Of a stretch of DNA of 60,000 nucleotides, positions 8,667-17,887 are shown piece by piece. The stretch covers positions 11,803,501-11,863,500 of the forward strand of contig NC_079886.1 of assembly GCF_029227915.1 (NCBI RefSeq), written 5' to 3'. The notes under the pieces are model-generated. The model was not told where the DNA came from. It searched no databases and saw nothing but the letters and a program-made list of their open reading frames with translations. The position numbers were made by a program, and so were the translations under genes. Numbering within the stretch: position 1 is the first letter of the stretch; the number at the start of each line of letters is the position of its first letter. This stretch comes from Hydractinia symbiolongicarpus (taxonomy: Eukaryota; Cnidaria; Hydrozoa; Anthoathecata; Hydractiniidae).

Positions 8667-9396
8667 ATGGAGGAGACCAGGAAATGTTCAAATCGTAAAC
8701 GCTTTTTATTTTTAGAGGATTTCAAGATTCAGAGGAATGGTCAACGTACAAAAACGTGCCTATAATGTCTAGATAGTAACAAAGCGTCGCAAGAACGTAA
8801 TAGATGCAAACCGCATGGCAGGATAAAAAACCAAATGCAAAGACTGTGGAGGCGGAGGTATATGCAAACCGCACGGCAGGCGAAAATCCCAATGCAAGGA
8901 CTGTGGAGGTGGAACTATATGTAAACCGCATGGCAGGATAAAATCCATATGCAAGGACTGTGGAGGTGGAGCTATATGCAAACCGCATGACAGGCGAAGA
9001 TCCACCTGCAAAGACTGTGGGGGTGGAGCTAGATGCAAACCACATGGCAGGATAAAATCCCGATGTGGGGACTGCAATCCGACCGGACATCTGGCCCATG
9101 TTGTAAGCAATAGAGCATACCAGGCCCTGAAGGAAAACAAGGAACTCGGTTCCCAGGAATATCTTGGATGTAATATCGATACGTTGCGGGCACATATTGA
9201 AGCGCAATTTTTAGAGGGTATGACATGGGGTAATTATGGTGAATGGTATATCGATCATAAGGTGCCAATTCAATATAAGGCAAACGGTGTTGCTCCATCG
9301 CTTGGTGAGGTCAGCAGAAGGCTGCACTATCTTAATACTCAACCCATGTGGGCAAGTGAAAACATGCCCAAAGGGAACCGATATATCTCCAATTAA
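8667..9396 (+). pseudogene. Tandem CKxCGG zinc-repeat + HNH endonuclease
   Basis: The frame begins at ATG 8667. It meets an in-frame TAA at 8763-8765 and shifts frame near 8832 in an A-run, then stays open to TAA at 9394-9396. Five units of about 63 bp (8800-9063) encode repeats of the pattern (I/R)CKPHxRRKSxCKDCGGG, each with Cys/His pairs suited to zinc. The C-terminal part carries EYLGCNIDTLRAHIE and GNYGEWYIDHKVPIQY, an HNH-type core with the D-H dyad. Similar repeat + HNH proteins are known from large DNA viruses and phages. A role in DNA cleavage is inferred. The clean start (ATGGAGGAG) after an A-run and the repeat structure make the assignment good, but this copy is broken. Confidence 0.75.
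8800..9063 (+). repeat. 63-bp coding tandem repeat
   Basis: About four and a half units of roughly 63 bp are 80-90% alike by eye. Each carries TGCAAACCGCATGGCAGG and TGCAAGGACTGTGGAGG. They encode the zinc-type units of the HNH gene. Confidence 0.8.
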
Positions 9397-9434
9397 ACTA
9401 TAGTTTTGTGTGCCTGATCAAGTACACAGGACAA

Positions 9435-10019
9435 ATGGAATTATGCCTATGTATCGCCGTGCTACTCCCATATATCTTGGTCATCTACACTTTCTCGCGC
9501 TACCGGTGTGTAATAAATATGGCTCAAGATCTCGCTGAAATATTTGATGAAGTGGACACACCAGCGCCGGAGCAACGCGACAAACCTCTGGATAAACGTC
9601 AAGCTTTGAAGAACGCTATACGTCGAGGGCAAAAGCACTTGCTGCCGAAAAAATGCACAGAGGCCTCTCTCGACAAAGCTTCACCAGAAGCTATCGAGAA
9701 AATCCATAACGAGTTCGTTCAACGTGAGCTCCGGGAGAAGGGTGAAAAGACGGTGAAAGCCCTATCGTCACAAGCCATTAGCATGTATGCCAAAGGCGTA
9801 GGGAGGGTGGTGCAGCTCGATAGCGCAGAGGCCTTATCGAAAGATATTAAAAAAGATCTTATTATCAAGGACTCTATGGCGGACTTGGGTCTACTCGTCT
9901 ACTCCGCTTTTAGAAAGTTTCTAACGCCCCTTCTAGTGACTGCACACACTATCAACCACTGCCAACTATCTACGTCCAAAGCGGTTGAAGAGATCAAAGA
10001 GAAGCTTGAACAATCGTGA
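9435..10019 (+). CDS. N-terminally membrane-anchored Polinton protein, E2 copy
   Basis: The protein opens with one hydrophobic segment (LCLCIAVLLPYILVIYTF), then basic SRYR, then a soluble region (IFDEVDTPAPEQRDKPLDK, LPKKCTEASLDKAS) and a second weakly hydrophobic stretch (FRKFLTPLLVTAHTINH). The E3 copy (40640-41245) shares the TM segment, the DEVDTP motif and the LPKKCTE motif, so the family is under protein-level constraint. I chose ATG 9435; a further in-frame ATG lies at 9408. An inner ATG at 9520 is preceded by AATAAAT, as is the inner ATG of the E3 copy, so a shorter form without the TM segment is possible. Function unknown. Confidence 0.6.
   Translation: MELCLCIAVLLPYILVIYTFSRYRCVINMAQDLAEIFDEVDTPAPEQRDKPLDKRQALKNAIRRGQKHLLPKKCTEASLDKASPEAIEKIHNEFVQRELREKGEKTVKALSSQAISMYAKGVGRVVQLDSAEALSKDIKKDLIIKDSMADLGLLVYSAFRKFLTPLLVTAHTINHCQLSTSKAVEEIKEKLEQS
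9512..9522 (+). promoter_or_regulatory. AATAAAT box at internal start codon
   Basis: AATAAAT lies directly before the in-frame ATG at 9520. The paralogous site in E3 (40725-40734) reads AATAAAG-ATG at the equivalent codon. It matches the box seen before other E2/E3 start codons. Confidence 0.4.
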
Positions 10020-10245
10020 CCTTTACGAGAGACTTCGTGCTAGGACCAGCGGCGGCCTTATCCGATATTCGGATTTGTGCAGCATAGGGAGAGACCATGG
10101 CTCATATGGTCCAGAAATCCTAACACCTGCTGCGGCGCGCTTCCCACCTCACGTCTGACGGCTCCGCAGTAGTACACACAGCTCCCAAGCCCGCGCGAAA
10201 GCTGGTTATTGATCTTTTCAACATAAAAGAAACCCTCTAATTAAC
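10020..10245. other. Intergenic, no gene seen
   Basis: GC-richer sequence with a short hairpin (ATCCGA-TAT-TCGGAT near 10060). I see no homolog of the small gene that E3 carries at the equivalent place (41354-41773). Confidence 0.4.
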
Positions 10246-10429
10246 ATGTCAACAAACGTGACACCTCACCAAAAAGAGATCATCGATATGATCTACGAAA
10301 CAGTCGTGGACCTTGGGTTCACCTTTGCTTATGCCATGGCGGGGAAGAAATTCCTCGGGATCTCGAGCCCCAGCACCAAGATGGATACTAACGATGTTAT
10401 GAAAATGGTGGTATACTTCACAGCAGGTA
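10246..10429 (+). pseudogene. Small single-TM Polinton protein, truncated by a retroelement
   Basis: This copy matches the 79-aa E3 protein at 41774-42013: both have an acidic N-terminus, a hydrophobic segment (FTFAYAMAGKKFLGIS here), K-M-D and then a second hydrophobic part. Similarity ends after VVYFTAG (about 10428), where retroelement sequence begins; the frame then reads on into foreign sequence to 10515. Membrane location is inferred; function unknown. Confidence 0.55.
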
Positions 10430-11216
10430 GAGGTTCAAGAGAGGACGGTAGCAAAGGTTTGGATCCCCGCATATATGCTCTACGGCTAACTATAAACTCC
10501 ATGCTCTCAGATTAAGACAATATTTAACACTGAATAAGGCTAAAGTCTTAGCCTCTGCATTCATCAAAAGTCAATTCAGTTATGCTCCGATAATCTGGAT
10601 GTTTTGTAGAAAAACGTCTTATAAAAAAATTGAGAAAATTCATCGTAGGACACTAAAAGTCGTTTACAACATTGACTTATCATATGGTGATTTACTTGCC
10701 ACATTTAACGAAATATCTATCCACCAGCTACATTTACAAACACTAGCCATTGAAATTTTTAAGTCGATAATGCACCTAAACCCTGAGTTCATGTGGTCAT
10801 ACTTTAATCTTGACTCGAAACCCTTAAACTATGAACTTAGAACGGGACGAACGTTAGCTCTCCCTCCTGCCAAATCGACCTATTTTGGTACAAACTCTGT
10901 TTTATATAGAGGTTGTTGGCTATGGAATAAATTGCTGCAAAATGTAAAATTATGCCAAACTGTCGAAGAATTTAAAAAGCAACTTGTGTCACAAGGAATT
11001 ATCCATTGTAGTTGTTTAATTTGTTTATAAATTAAAATAAAATTGTAAAAAAATATTTAATATAATCTTGGTCACAGGTTCTCTCGCCTTTCTTTAAAAG
11101 AAAGCATAAAGCTGGATCGCCTGGTGACTAGGTTAGTTGGTTTTTATTAGTCTAGGCTACCCATTGTAACCAACTTAAAATAAAGAATACATACATACAT
11201 ACATACATACATACAT
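10430..11216 (+). mobile_element. 5'-truncated CR1/L2-like non-LTR retrotransposon
   Basis: The open frame at 10599-11030 and the sequence just upstream encode the region after the RT palm (SAFIKSQFSYAPIIWMF, HRRTLKVVYN) and the typical C-terminal end (LWNKLLQNVKLCQTVEEFKK, HCSCLIC). AT-rich 3' UTR and AATAAAGAA precede a (CATA)n tail at about 11189-11216. It interrupts E2 between the small TM gene and the ATPase, and removed the end of the first and the start of the second. Confidence 0.8.
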
Positions 11217-11885
11217 AGTTCCAAAGCCGAAATAAGCAGCTATACGGCGATCTTCACAGGGCCTACAAGCTGCGGGAAAACTAAGCGCGTCTTAGATCTG
11301 CTTGAGAACGAGTACAGGCAGCACTCGAACAATGTTGTGATTTTTTGTCCAACGATCCGCTGGAATATGACCTACCTAGATAGAGCATCGCTTTGGAAGG
11401 ATGACTATGTGTTCCTGATAGAGCCAGGTGATCAACTATTTTACTGGATCGAGCAACTATCAAAGCTCCTAGCAGGGAGAGAGACTCTGTTTATCGTTGA
11501 TGATATGATCGCTGATGAGACTCTCGACAAAAAGCGTCAACCCTTGCTTGAGCTCGCCATTAGTAGGAGGCACAGAAGGCACAGCTTGTGGTTATTAACG
11601 CAGTCATACACGGCTTTACCTAAAAATCTCCGTCGACAGAAGAAGCAGCTGTTCATATGGTACCCCCACGAAAGGAGTGACATGAAGCTGGTGGATAAAG
11701 AAACCAACATGATCTCGGATTGGGAGAGCATCAACACCCAGCTCATGAAGTCCAAGCATGCGTGCTTGTATGTGAGATTAAAACACCCTCGGCCTGGAAA
11801 ATTTTGGAGTGACGCGGACATCAGTTGTACCCGACGGGTACAACTGAAATTGGAGCATTTTTTGCCTTGCCTTTCAACTAAATAA
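11217..11885 (+). CDS. FtsK/HerA-type genome-packaging ATPase, 5'-truncated (E2)
   Basis: The protein would pump element DNA into the capsid. Walker A is FTGPTSCGKT (11253-11282) and Walker B is LFIVDDMIAD (about 11491-11520). An Arg-rich SRRHRRHSLWLLTQSY segment follows (sensor/arginine-finger region), then the C-terminal WYPHERSD motif. The frame is open from the (CATA)n tail to TAA at 11885; by comparison with the E3 copy, only a short N-terminus is lost. A 12-bp-stem hairpin (11821-11847) lies inside the last codons. The stop overlaps a following ATG as TAAATG. The E3 copy lacks the Walker B region, so this is the better preserved ATPase. Confidence 0.82.
   Translation, partial: SSKAEISSYTAIFTGPTSCGKTKRVLDLLENEYRQHSNNVVIFCPTIRWNMTYLDRASLWKDDYVFLIEPGDQLFYWIEQLSKLLAGRETLFIVDDMIADETLDKKRQPLLELAISRRHRRHSLWLLTQSYTALPKNLRRQKKQLFIWYPHERSDMKLVDKETNMISDWESINTQLMKSKHACLYVRLKHPRPGKFWSDADISCTRRVQLKLEHFLPCLSTK
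11821..11847. terminator. Hairpin in the 3' end of the E2 ATPase frame
   Basis: A perfect 12-bp stem (TCAGTTGTACCC / GGGTACAACTGA) has a 3-base loop. Its position inside the last codons may mean that the real stop lay before it, or that it is a 3'-end signal shared with the next gene. Confidence 0.35.
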
Positions 11886-12277
11886 ATGACTTGTATTGAG
11901 AAATTACGAGAGGAAGAGATCTAGAAATTGGAGGAAACAATTGAGGACTTGGAAGCAGATCTTGAGGAAAGAAATTGGGGGCTGTATAGGATGAATTTGA
12001 GGGATAAATACAACAGCCGGATCGCTTTAATCGCCTGCGTCACGACGTCCCATTAGATGGTGCCCTGGGGTAAGGTAAGTATTAAGATGAACCTGTGGCT
12101 CACTTTTTCTGTCAGCAAAAATCACGAGCACCGTCCGTGCATATACGATCCCCGGATCCAAAACTGTAAGATAAAATATCTTGTCTTGTAAAATTACAGA
12201 GGAAACTTGAGGAGCAGCGCAAGTTAATCAGACAAAAGGACGCGACCCTCGCAACGCAGGAGGGTGAGCTCGGAGAT
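11886..12277 (+). other. Degenerate coiled-coil coding region with candidate intron
   Basis: An ATG fused to the ATPase stop (TAAATG) opens a short Glu/Lys-rich frame (KLEETIEDLEADLEE after an in-frame TAG near 11923). From 12170 another frame is open and joins the next gene (KLEEQRKLIRQKDA). Between them is a splice-like pair: AAG|GTAAGT at 12072-12080 and TTACAG|AGG at 12194-12202. The upstream part may be the N-terminal coiled coil of the next gene. Confidence 0.35.
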
Positions 12278-12733
12278 ATGGATCAATACATTTTAGAACA
12301 GTCCCGGCAAATTGAGACACTTCGAAAGAGGTGCCGCGCGCAGGATCTAAGGCAGGATAATGTTATTATGATTTTTCGTAAGCATACGACACCTGACGAT
12401 GATAAGTACCACGATTTCCCATACCATGAAGCGTGTATTCCAAGACGTGATATCCCTAGGATGAGGAGTTGGTTTAAAGAGAAATTTCCAAAGTCCGAAG
12501 AGATTGTCGTTATCGACAACCCCAACTGTATACAGATCTTTAATAGATTCATCAAAGAAGGACACGTGGAGCGATACATATGTAACTTCAAACTGATCGA
12601 TTTGGGTAGAGGCGACTTGTACGATCTAGGTGTTCCAGCGCTATATGACCAAGTGACATGTTTTTGTTGCTCTTCTCGAGCAACAAAAACACGCCTGATG
12701 ATGCTGCTTGACCACTTCAGATGTATGTTATAA
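12278..12733 (+). CDS. Coiled-coil protein with possible DUF3627-like C-terminus
   Basis: The first ATG is at 12278, but the frame is open from 12170 with heptad-rich sequence (EEQRKLIRQKDATLATQEGE), so a longer N-terminus is likely. After a coiled coil comes a globular part: VIMIFRKH, YHDFPYHEACIPRRD, then FPKSEEIVVIDNPNC and IQIFNRFIKEGHVERY. The NPN-IxxFNRxKE pattern recalls the C-terminal DUF3627 domain of viral KilA-N/BRO-type proteins; this is a by-eye resemblance and needs a profile search. A hairpin with a 14-bp stem (12659-12691) lies near its 3' end. Confidence 0.5.
   Translation: MDQYILEQSRQIETLRKRCRAQDLRQDNVIMIFRKHTTPDDDKYHDFPYHEACIPRRDIPRMRSWFKEKFPKSEEIVVIDNPNCIQIFNRFIKEGHVERYICNFKLIDLGRGDLYDLGVPALYDQVTCFCCSSRATKTRLMMLLDHFRCML
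12659..12691. terminator. Long hairpin near the end of the coiled-coil gene
   Basis: A perfect 14-bp stem (TGTTTTTGTTGCTC / GAGCAACAAAAACA) encloses a 5-base loop and ends in an A-run on one strand and a T-run on the other. It precedes the next gene's ATG at 12743. Confidence 0.45.
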
Positions 12734-12742
12734 GATAGTTAA

Positions 12743-13319
12743 ATGTTAAAGAAAAAGATGAAAGCCTATATACAGAGCCAACAATTTAAAAACCTTTACG
12801 ATATTCGAGTTCCCGTGCTACGATGCTGCATCAAGGCAGTGTCTACTACTGGTTATTGTTCACAGTGTTTGGAGAATTTTAGATTTCGAATGGGGCCATA
12901 CTATGAAGGGTTTCAATATCCAGATGATGACGAACTTCTGGAGAGAGTAGCATCTGGTGAAAAGCCGTGGGCAACAATTGCATGTGAGGAGGATGACGAA
13001 GTGCTCGAAGTTGATATTGAAGACCAGAGCCTGCATATTGTTTACCCTGAATTGAACAAATGGGGCATGCTCTGCTATGAGATTATCAAATTATCTTATC
13101 GAATTAAAGCTCTTGGATCTAGCAGACCTAAAGAAAATAAGCGACATACTCAACATTCAAATCGATGACAGGGCATTGGTTGACATCATCGACCTTGATA
13201 GCGAGCCAAATGTTATCAAGGGAATCGTCTATGGCTATCCATTCTACACCCTAGATCCTTATAATTATACGCGCCTCCATCCGATTGACTCCAGCGTTGA
13301 TGACTCCGACGATGATTAA
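12743..13319 (+). pseudogene. Unrecognised Polinton protein with frameshift
   Basis: Two overlapping frames (12743-13168 and 13077-13319) read as one gene with a shift near 13080-13140. The first part is rich in Cys (RCCIKAVSTTGYCSQC) and acidic later. The second ends in a very acidic tail (DSSVDDSDDD). I do not recognise the family. A CxxC-containing N-terminus suggests zinc binding. The gene is preceded by GTTAA-ATG and converges on the integrase, with a strong hairpin between them. Two genuinely overlapping genes are the alternative. Confidence 0.45.
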
Positions 13320-13341
13320 AAGGATGTTACTCGGGTGGGTA

Positions 13342-13368
13342 TTAACGTGAACCACAGGTTCACGTTAA
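13342..13368. terminator. Hairpin between convergent genes (unknown gene / integrase, E2)
   Basis: A perfect 12-bp stem (TTAACGTGAACC / GGTTCACGTTAA) with a 3-base loop lies in the short gap between the plus-strand gene ending at 13319 and the integrase stop at 13389. Bidirectional 3'-end function is inferred. Confidence 0.5.
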
Positions 13369-13388
13369 CTACCACAAAAACAACAAAT

Positions 13389-14387
13389 TTACCACTCTTT
13401 AACATGCTCCGGAGGTACTTCAACACCCTCTGGTACTAGCAACAACTTCTCCGAGACGAAGCTTAGATCAGGCCCGTCTTTCAAATAGTACAGGAGACGT
13501 GTACCTGTCACAATACGGTCGAGTCTATACGTCTTTTTGCTCCACCAAGCGTCTGTTGCACGCCTTTTAGCATCACCGTGCTCTTCTCCAGGTTGCAGCA
13601 AGTACAAGTAGAGGTTGTCATCCGGTAGAGGTTTTTCCTCCGGGTGCTGCTCACTTTTCATAAGCGGGACTTCATCCAGCTTGATGGCTTTCGAAGGCTT
13701 TATGTTGATCATAACGGTCTTGGTGTTGTTCATGCTTTTCACGATAGTGTACAAGTGTTTGACCCATGTGGTACTAGTTTCGTCAGAGGCAAGCTCGTGC
13801 GCATCTTGAGGTTTGAACAATCTCTGCACGAGCACCTTGTTGTAGGACTCGACAAAAGCCGTAAAAGTGTGGTGGTACTTCGTAGTTGCACGCTTTAGCT
13901 TGACCCTTTTGCCCTCCAGCAGCTTTGTCACATCTGACTTGAACACACTACCGTAGTCTCATTGTAATGTCTTCGGATAGCGGAGATGTCCCGCTTTGTA
14001 AATATCCTTGAGCATATCAGCGACTTCGCTGGCTTTCTTGGTTCTAGGGTCTAGCTACTTTGTAGCGCGAAGCTGCATATACCCGTCAAAATGTATTTGT
14101 AGGTGCTTCCATATAACTTTTCATGGGGCATATACAGCAAATCAAACTGATGCATCTCATTGGGTTTCGTAATGGTGAAATGATGGTAGTCGATACGTTT
14201 AGGGCCTCGACTATGTCTGAGCCAAGCGAGTTAACAAGTCAGCCAAAGGGTAACCCGCTTCTTAGAGAGACCACCCTCCTCGGCGAGCAGTTTGATAGCC
14301 TTTCGGCCAGTCCAGAGATGTTCCGATATAATAGATTTGGCTCAATTTCCCCGCTTCTTTCTCGGTAACGATATGTGCGTTTGACAT
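13389..14387 (-). pseudogene. Polinton DDE integrase, broken (E2)
   Basis: The C-terminal 185 residues (13389-13946) are open and include the catalytic Glu region (TAFVESYNK) and the C-terminal LQPGEEHGDAKRRATDAWW segment. Upstream, the codon for the Cys before the second catalytic Asp is TGA and the following Asn is Tyr. Further frameshifts scatter the first half up to the start at 14385-14387, where AATAAAT precedes ATG on the coding strand. Compared with the E3 integrase (42894-43454), the two copies are broken in complementary places. Same position and orientation in both elements. Confidence 0.82.
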
Positions 14388-14408
14388 ATTTATTATATCT
14401 CAAAATGC

Positions 14409-14806
14409 TTAAGCATACTTGTACACCACGAAACCTAGTATAGCCAGAGAGCCCACGATGAACGTCAGTTCGCCGTCCTTCTGTTGCTGCGAAGGTTCGC
14501 AATAGTCCGAGAGCTGCGGAGCCTTCTCGATCGTTGCGATATAATACTCTCGCATGCCTTCATCGAGCTCTTTCAAGCTCTCACCCGCTTACGCTTGAGC
14601 TCACGCTGCTTGTTGTACCAATCGATTTTGGCCTGTCTGTCACGGACCCACCGTGCTTGAGCCGCTTGCAATTGTTCCACGGCCTTATCATGCCTTTTCC
14701 TCTCTTCTTCGCCGTGGCCCATCAATGTACCAAATAAGTAATTCGACCCGCTAAACGCCAGCGCATTAATCAATGCCCCTCCTACCATAACTACCAGAGT
14801 TGCCAT
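14409..14806 (-). pseudogene. Small protein: N-terminal TM, coiled coil, C-terminal TM (E2)
   Basis: The start at 14804-14806 (preceded by GAATAA) opens 77 residues: a hydrophobic N-terminus (LVVMVGGALINALAFSG) followed by a charged helix (EEERKRHDKAVEQLQAAQ). A frameshift near 14580 separates this from a 48-aa tail (14409-14555) with EYYIATIEKAP, a Gln/Lys linker and a C-terminal hydrophobic segment (LTFIVGSLAILGFVVYKYA). The E3 copy has the same layout but is split by the CR1-like insertion (49232-49468 and 43498-43645). Two-TM topology suggests a membrane-embedded virion protein. It lies between integrase and MCP in both elements. Confidence 0.6.
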
Positions 14807-14849
14807 TTATTCTAATACATCACATCTTCTAGCCTACCATCCAAAATGT

Positions 14850-15708
14850 TTAACTGCGCGTCTTGGAGCAAGTATACATAACATGTAATATCACCGGTTC
14901 CGTCACCGGTTTATTATCGTTGGAGACTCTAAAGTCTATGAAGAGGGCGCACCTCTCGTTGAAGAACTGGCCTATTGTTACTGTAGAGTGCGCACTTCCA
15001 AACAGCCCCGCCACTTGCTTGAAATGGTCCTTGGGTAGCATGGTGTGACTATACAGTTCATTCGGCTCACCTTCTACCGTGATCGTGATTTTCTTGATCT
15101 TGGGGTTGTAGAACGTCTCGTTTACGCCAGAGTATGGCTTCACTTCAGCAGGGTCTTGAAACAGTAATAGCACGCCCTTTAAAGACTGGTGTATCGATCT
15201 GGAGATTATAGCTGGTATCCGCCTTTTGCATTTTTACAACTTTGCTGCGTAGCACCCGCTCATACGGCAGCGCTAGCCTCGAATACCTTGACAACATAGC
15301 ACTAGCCAGGCCTTCGTGGTATACCTTGTCAAACTCGAGCGCAATATTGGTAATTTTGTAGGTTGCATCAGCAGGTTTAGCTTCTACTACACTAGATCCA
15401 GACCCCGACCGGGGTGTGCCTGCATCTTTGATGACGGCGCTATGTGGCGCAAAGTGCAGCACAAACTGTAGTCTGTCGTGAAGGCCTGCTTGATAGAAGG
15501 GCAAGTCCCTCGTCAGCTCAAACATCTTGCCCAGGGATAAGGTGTTGCCGTAGGCCTTCGCGATGCCCATATTGGGAATGTCCACGTACAAGTCCTCCTT
15601 CTGGTTAATCGTGCTGGGTGTGTGCGATACTTTCACACGCTGCCTCTTCCCCTTTATGGAGAGCATAGTCCTCGTTTTTGCATATGGATCAAGCTCAGTT
15701 CCGTACAT
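14850..15708 (-). pseudogene. Major capsid protein (double jelly-roll), deleted and frame-shifted (E2)
   Basis: The N-terminal frame (15145-15708) starts at an ATG with AATAAAT just upstream and contains QRVKVSHTPSTINQKEDLYV. It then jumps from VDIPN to AYGNT, so about 110 residues present in the E3 copy are missing. A frameshift near 15150-15175 leads to the last part (14850-15173) with YNPKIKKITITVEGEPNELY, a pattern typical of Polinton MCP C-terminal jelly rolls. The protein would form the capsid hexons. It is divergent to the gene at 15740, with about 30 bp between starts. Confidence 0.82.
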
Positions 15709-15739
15709 ATTTATTAGTAGCGTTATGAGAGTGGAATAA

Positions 15740-16295
15740 ATGGCAGATAATCCGGGATACGAATGAGACTTTGAAGGTATTCAGATGGATGATCTCCGAC
15801 CCGAGAATGTCCCTTGTGAACTCCTTGTGCCGCAGGAGTTCCGTGGGCTCGAAGACGTGCAGGGATCCAGCACAGCGGGAGATACCACGACGGAGCAGCA
15901 GGGAGATACACTTGATAGAATAACAAAATCTATACTAGAGGAAGAGGTAAGTGCTTTCTACACACATCTAAATAATCAAGTCCTGGCACCTCTGGATAAA
16001 ACCCGAATAGATATCAATATAACCAGGGGTCGCTTTAGACGTGAAGGGCAACAGCTTTTTTTCAAAGGTATAAGGGGTACGAAGGAGAATGGGACAGGGT
16101 TCCTCGCATTAAGTACATTACACAAATACGGCCTTACGGCTCAAGATATTTGCGATATGGGTTCACCAAGTATGTCTCTACCCCCAATAATGGTGGTCGC
16201 GCACAGGCTCAGAACCTTGCGCTGGAGGTTGATGTTCTTGTTAAGAAGGGTGAGGAGACTTTGGATAAAGAGGATGGTGAGATGGTGATTGAATA
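15740..16295 (+). pseudogene. Unrecognised Polinton protein next to MCP (E2)
   Basis: The ATG at 15740 follows AATAA directly (GAATAAATG). Codon 9 is TGA (15764-15766), then the frame stays open from Met 15785. The first part is acidic and low in structure; the middle holds TRIDINITRGRFRREGQQLFF and GIRGTKENGTGF. Near 16170 the sense-like frame shifts, ending at a TAA that overlaps the next ATG (TAATG at 16294-16298). The E3 counterpart (50783-52885) shares the acidic start and the RGNQLLFDGI region. It sits beside MCP in both copies, so a minor capsid or scaffold role is plausible but unproven. Confidence 0.5.
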
Positions 16296-17060
16296 ATGAA
16301 AACAATCGATAGCATTCAAAATTTTGCTCGTGATATAGAGGGTTATGCAGATACTTTGTTCGCGGGCATCGACGATGAAATCGAGATCCCTGATATTAGA
16401 AAGTTAAAGCTCGACATTGAAAACCTGCAGAAGACAATTAAGGGGGTGAGGGATAAACTTGTACAATATAAAAGCGAGATAAATACGAAAGAGGGTAAGT
16501 TGAAAGAACTTATAAAGTAGAAGGCTTCAGGATATTAATGATCTTGAGAAGGAATTAAGGAAATTGAAGGAGGATAAGAAGGATGAACTGGGTAGGCACG
16601 GTCTTTTCTCCGAGGTTTTTAAGCAACTGAGGTCCATTCAGTCCGAGCTGATGAAGATTGCCGGAGACGATAAAACCCTGCTCGAAAGACTTAAAACCCT
16701 TTCCGGGAGCAGGGCCTGACTATTGCGAGCATCGTTTCTGCTGTTGGCTTGCTGGTCTCTACCATCGCCCTGGCAGTTACAGGAGGCACTGCCGGAGGAG
16801 CTGCTGGTGGAAGTACAGGTGGGAAAGGTTTTGTACGGAAACAGCTTGAAAGACTCGGGAGATTTTTGAAGTATTTGGCAGGCAAAGCAAGTGCAGCTCT
16901 TCCTGGCATCATTGGCAGCGTGGTGTTGTTCTTTTTCAGAATTGCAGCAAGAGTTGTTGAATTCGCGGCAAAGCATTTATACATGGCCATGACTGCTGCT
17001 GTGGGTATTGTTATTGCGTATGTAGGTAACAGGCGGAGTAAGGGTGGAAAGAATCGATGA
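16296..17060 (+). pseudogene. Coiled-coil protein with C-terminal hydrophobic domain, broken (E2)
   Basis: The first 74 residues are open and helical (DIRKLKLDIENLQKTIKGVR), then a stop at 16518-16520 and frame changes. Coding-like sequence continues (KELRKLKEDKKDELG, then QGLTIASIVSAVGLLVSTIA) and the last open part reaches 17060. The C-terminal 110 residues are Gly/Ala-rich with three hydrophobic segments, including ALPGIIGSVVLFFFRIAARV and a final TM before a basic tail (RRSKGGKNR). The E3 copy (52928-53713) has the same plan with a single stop. I infer a membrane-interacting virion protein, possibly one that helps cross membranes; the family is not identified. Confidence 0.6.
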
Positions 17061-17063
17061 GAG

Positions 17064-17090
17064 TCTAGTATGTCGACAAAACACATTAGA
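17064..17090. terminator. Inverted-repeat terminator between convergent genes (E2)
   Basis: TCTAGTATGT...ACACATTAGA forms an imperfect hairpin between the hydrophobic-protein stop (17060) and the minus-strand gene stop (17092). Its half-sites recur at 21218-21243 and 53729-53754. Confidence 0.5.
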
Positions 17091-17091
17091 C

Positions 17092-17887
17092 CTATTTCAT
17101 CATCCAGATGTATACGAGTATCAGTCCTACTACCAACGTGATAACGGTAGCCTTGGTATTCTCATGCTGAATTGCATCGACTCCTGGCGCAGTGTGCGAC
17201 TCTGATCGTGGAAGGATGGCACCCTCCTCTTTAATTTCTTGCCTTGTTGCCTTGCTGTTGAAACTGGGCTCCTGCTTCGCGTTAATCTGCGGGTTAACAC
17301 CAATCGAGAAGAACTCCTTGCTGATGAGTATCTTGTTCGTGAAATTCACGACACTCCCGACACTCATGTTGCTAGGAATCATGTAGACTCCATGAGCAAC
17401 CGGGAAGTCGTCTTTAGATCGCGCATACTTGAGCACAATATGGAATCGCCTTATTTCCTTACCCGTGTCACTAGGTCGGAGGATCAGCTCTTCGAGGGTC
17501 GTCAAGTAGAAGCGTTGGGCATCGATCGAACTACCTTGATTGCCTATAATGTTGGACCTCGCGTTAGTTGGGCTCTGAAGTATGAGGTAAGCGTAAAATC
17601 TTACGCTTTGGAAAAGCTTTTCTATGCCTATACGCGTGAGACCTTGGGAGGTTTCGATAATCCATCGAATCCATGAATCTTCATCGAAATAGCTAGACCC
17701 GCTGCCGGGATAGTCTTTGCGAATAGCTTGCCAGCTACTGAACAAGGTCTCGTTCCTCCACTCGCTCTTGCCCCTTCGCGTCAATAACGATGTCTTGGAT
17801 TGAGATATCATCACCCTTGAGTCTCTCGAGATATCGCCCATGTGTAGAAGCATACTTTGCCTTTGTGTTATGCGAGTAAATGCTCAT
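17092..17887 (-). pseudogene. C-terminally anchored virion-type protein (E2)
   Basis: The start at 17885-17887 is shared with a palindrome that also contains the divergent gene's ATG. The N-terminal YLERLKGDDIS part is followed by a deletion and a phase change relative to E3. The open frame 17092-17853 then covers SYFDEDSWIRWIIETSQGLTRIG, a mixed globular middle (VNFTNKILISKEFFSIGVNP) and a C-terminal TM (VITLVVGLILVYIWMMK). The E3 homolog (53756-54951) keeps about 100 N-terminal residues that are lost here. Tail-anchored topology and conserved position among morphogenesis genes suggest a structural or membrane protein. Confidence 0.55.

Noticed and set aside
8722-9298. Minus-strand frames with repeated SSTPTVFAG/PPPQSLH units
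   Set aside because: They are antisense shadows of the 63-bp zinc-repeat array; the plus strand gives the coherent Cys/His repeats and HNH domain.
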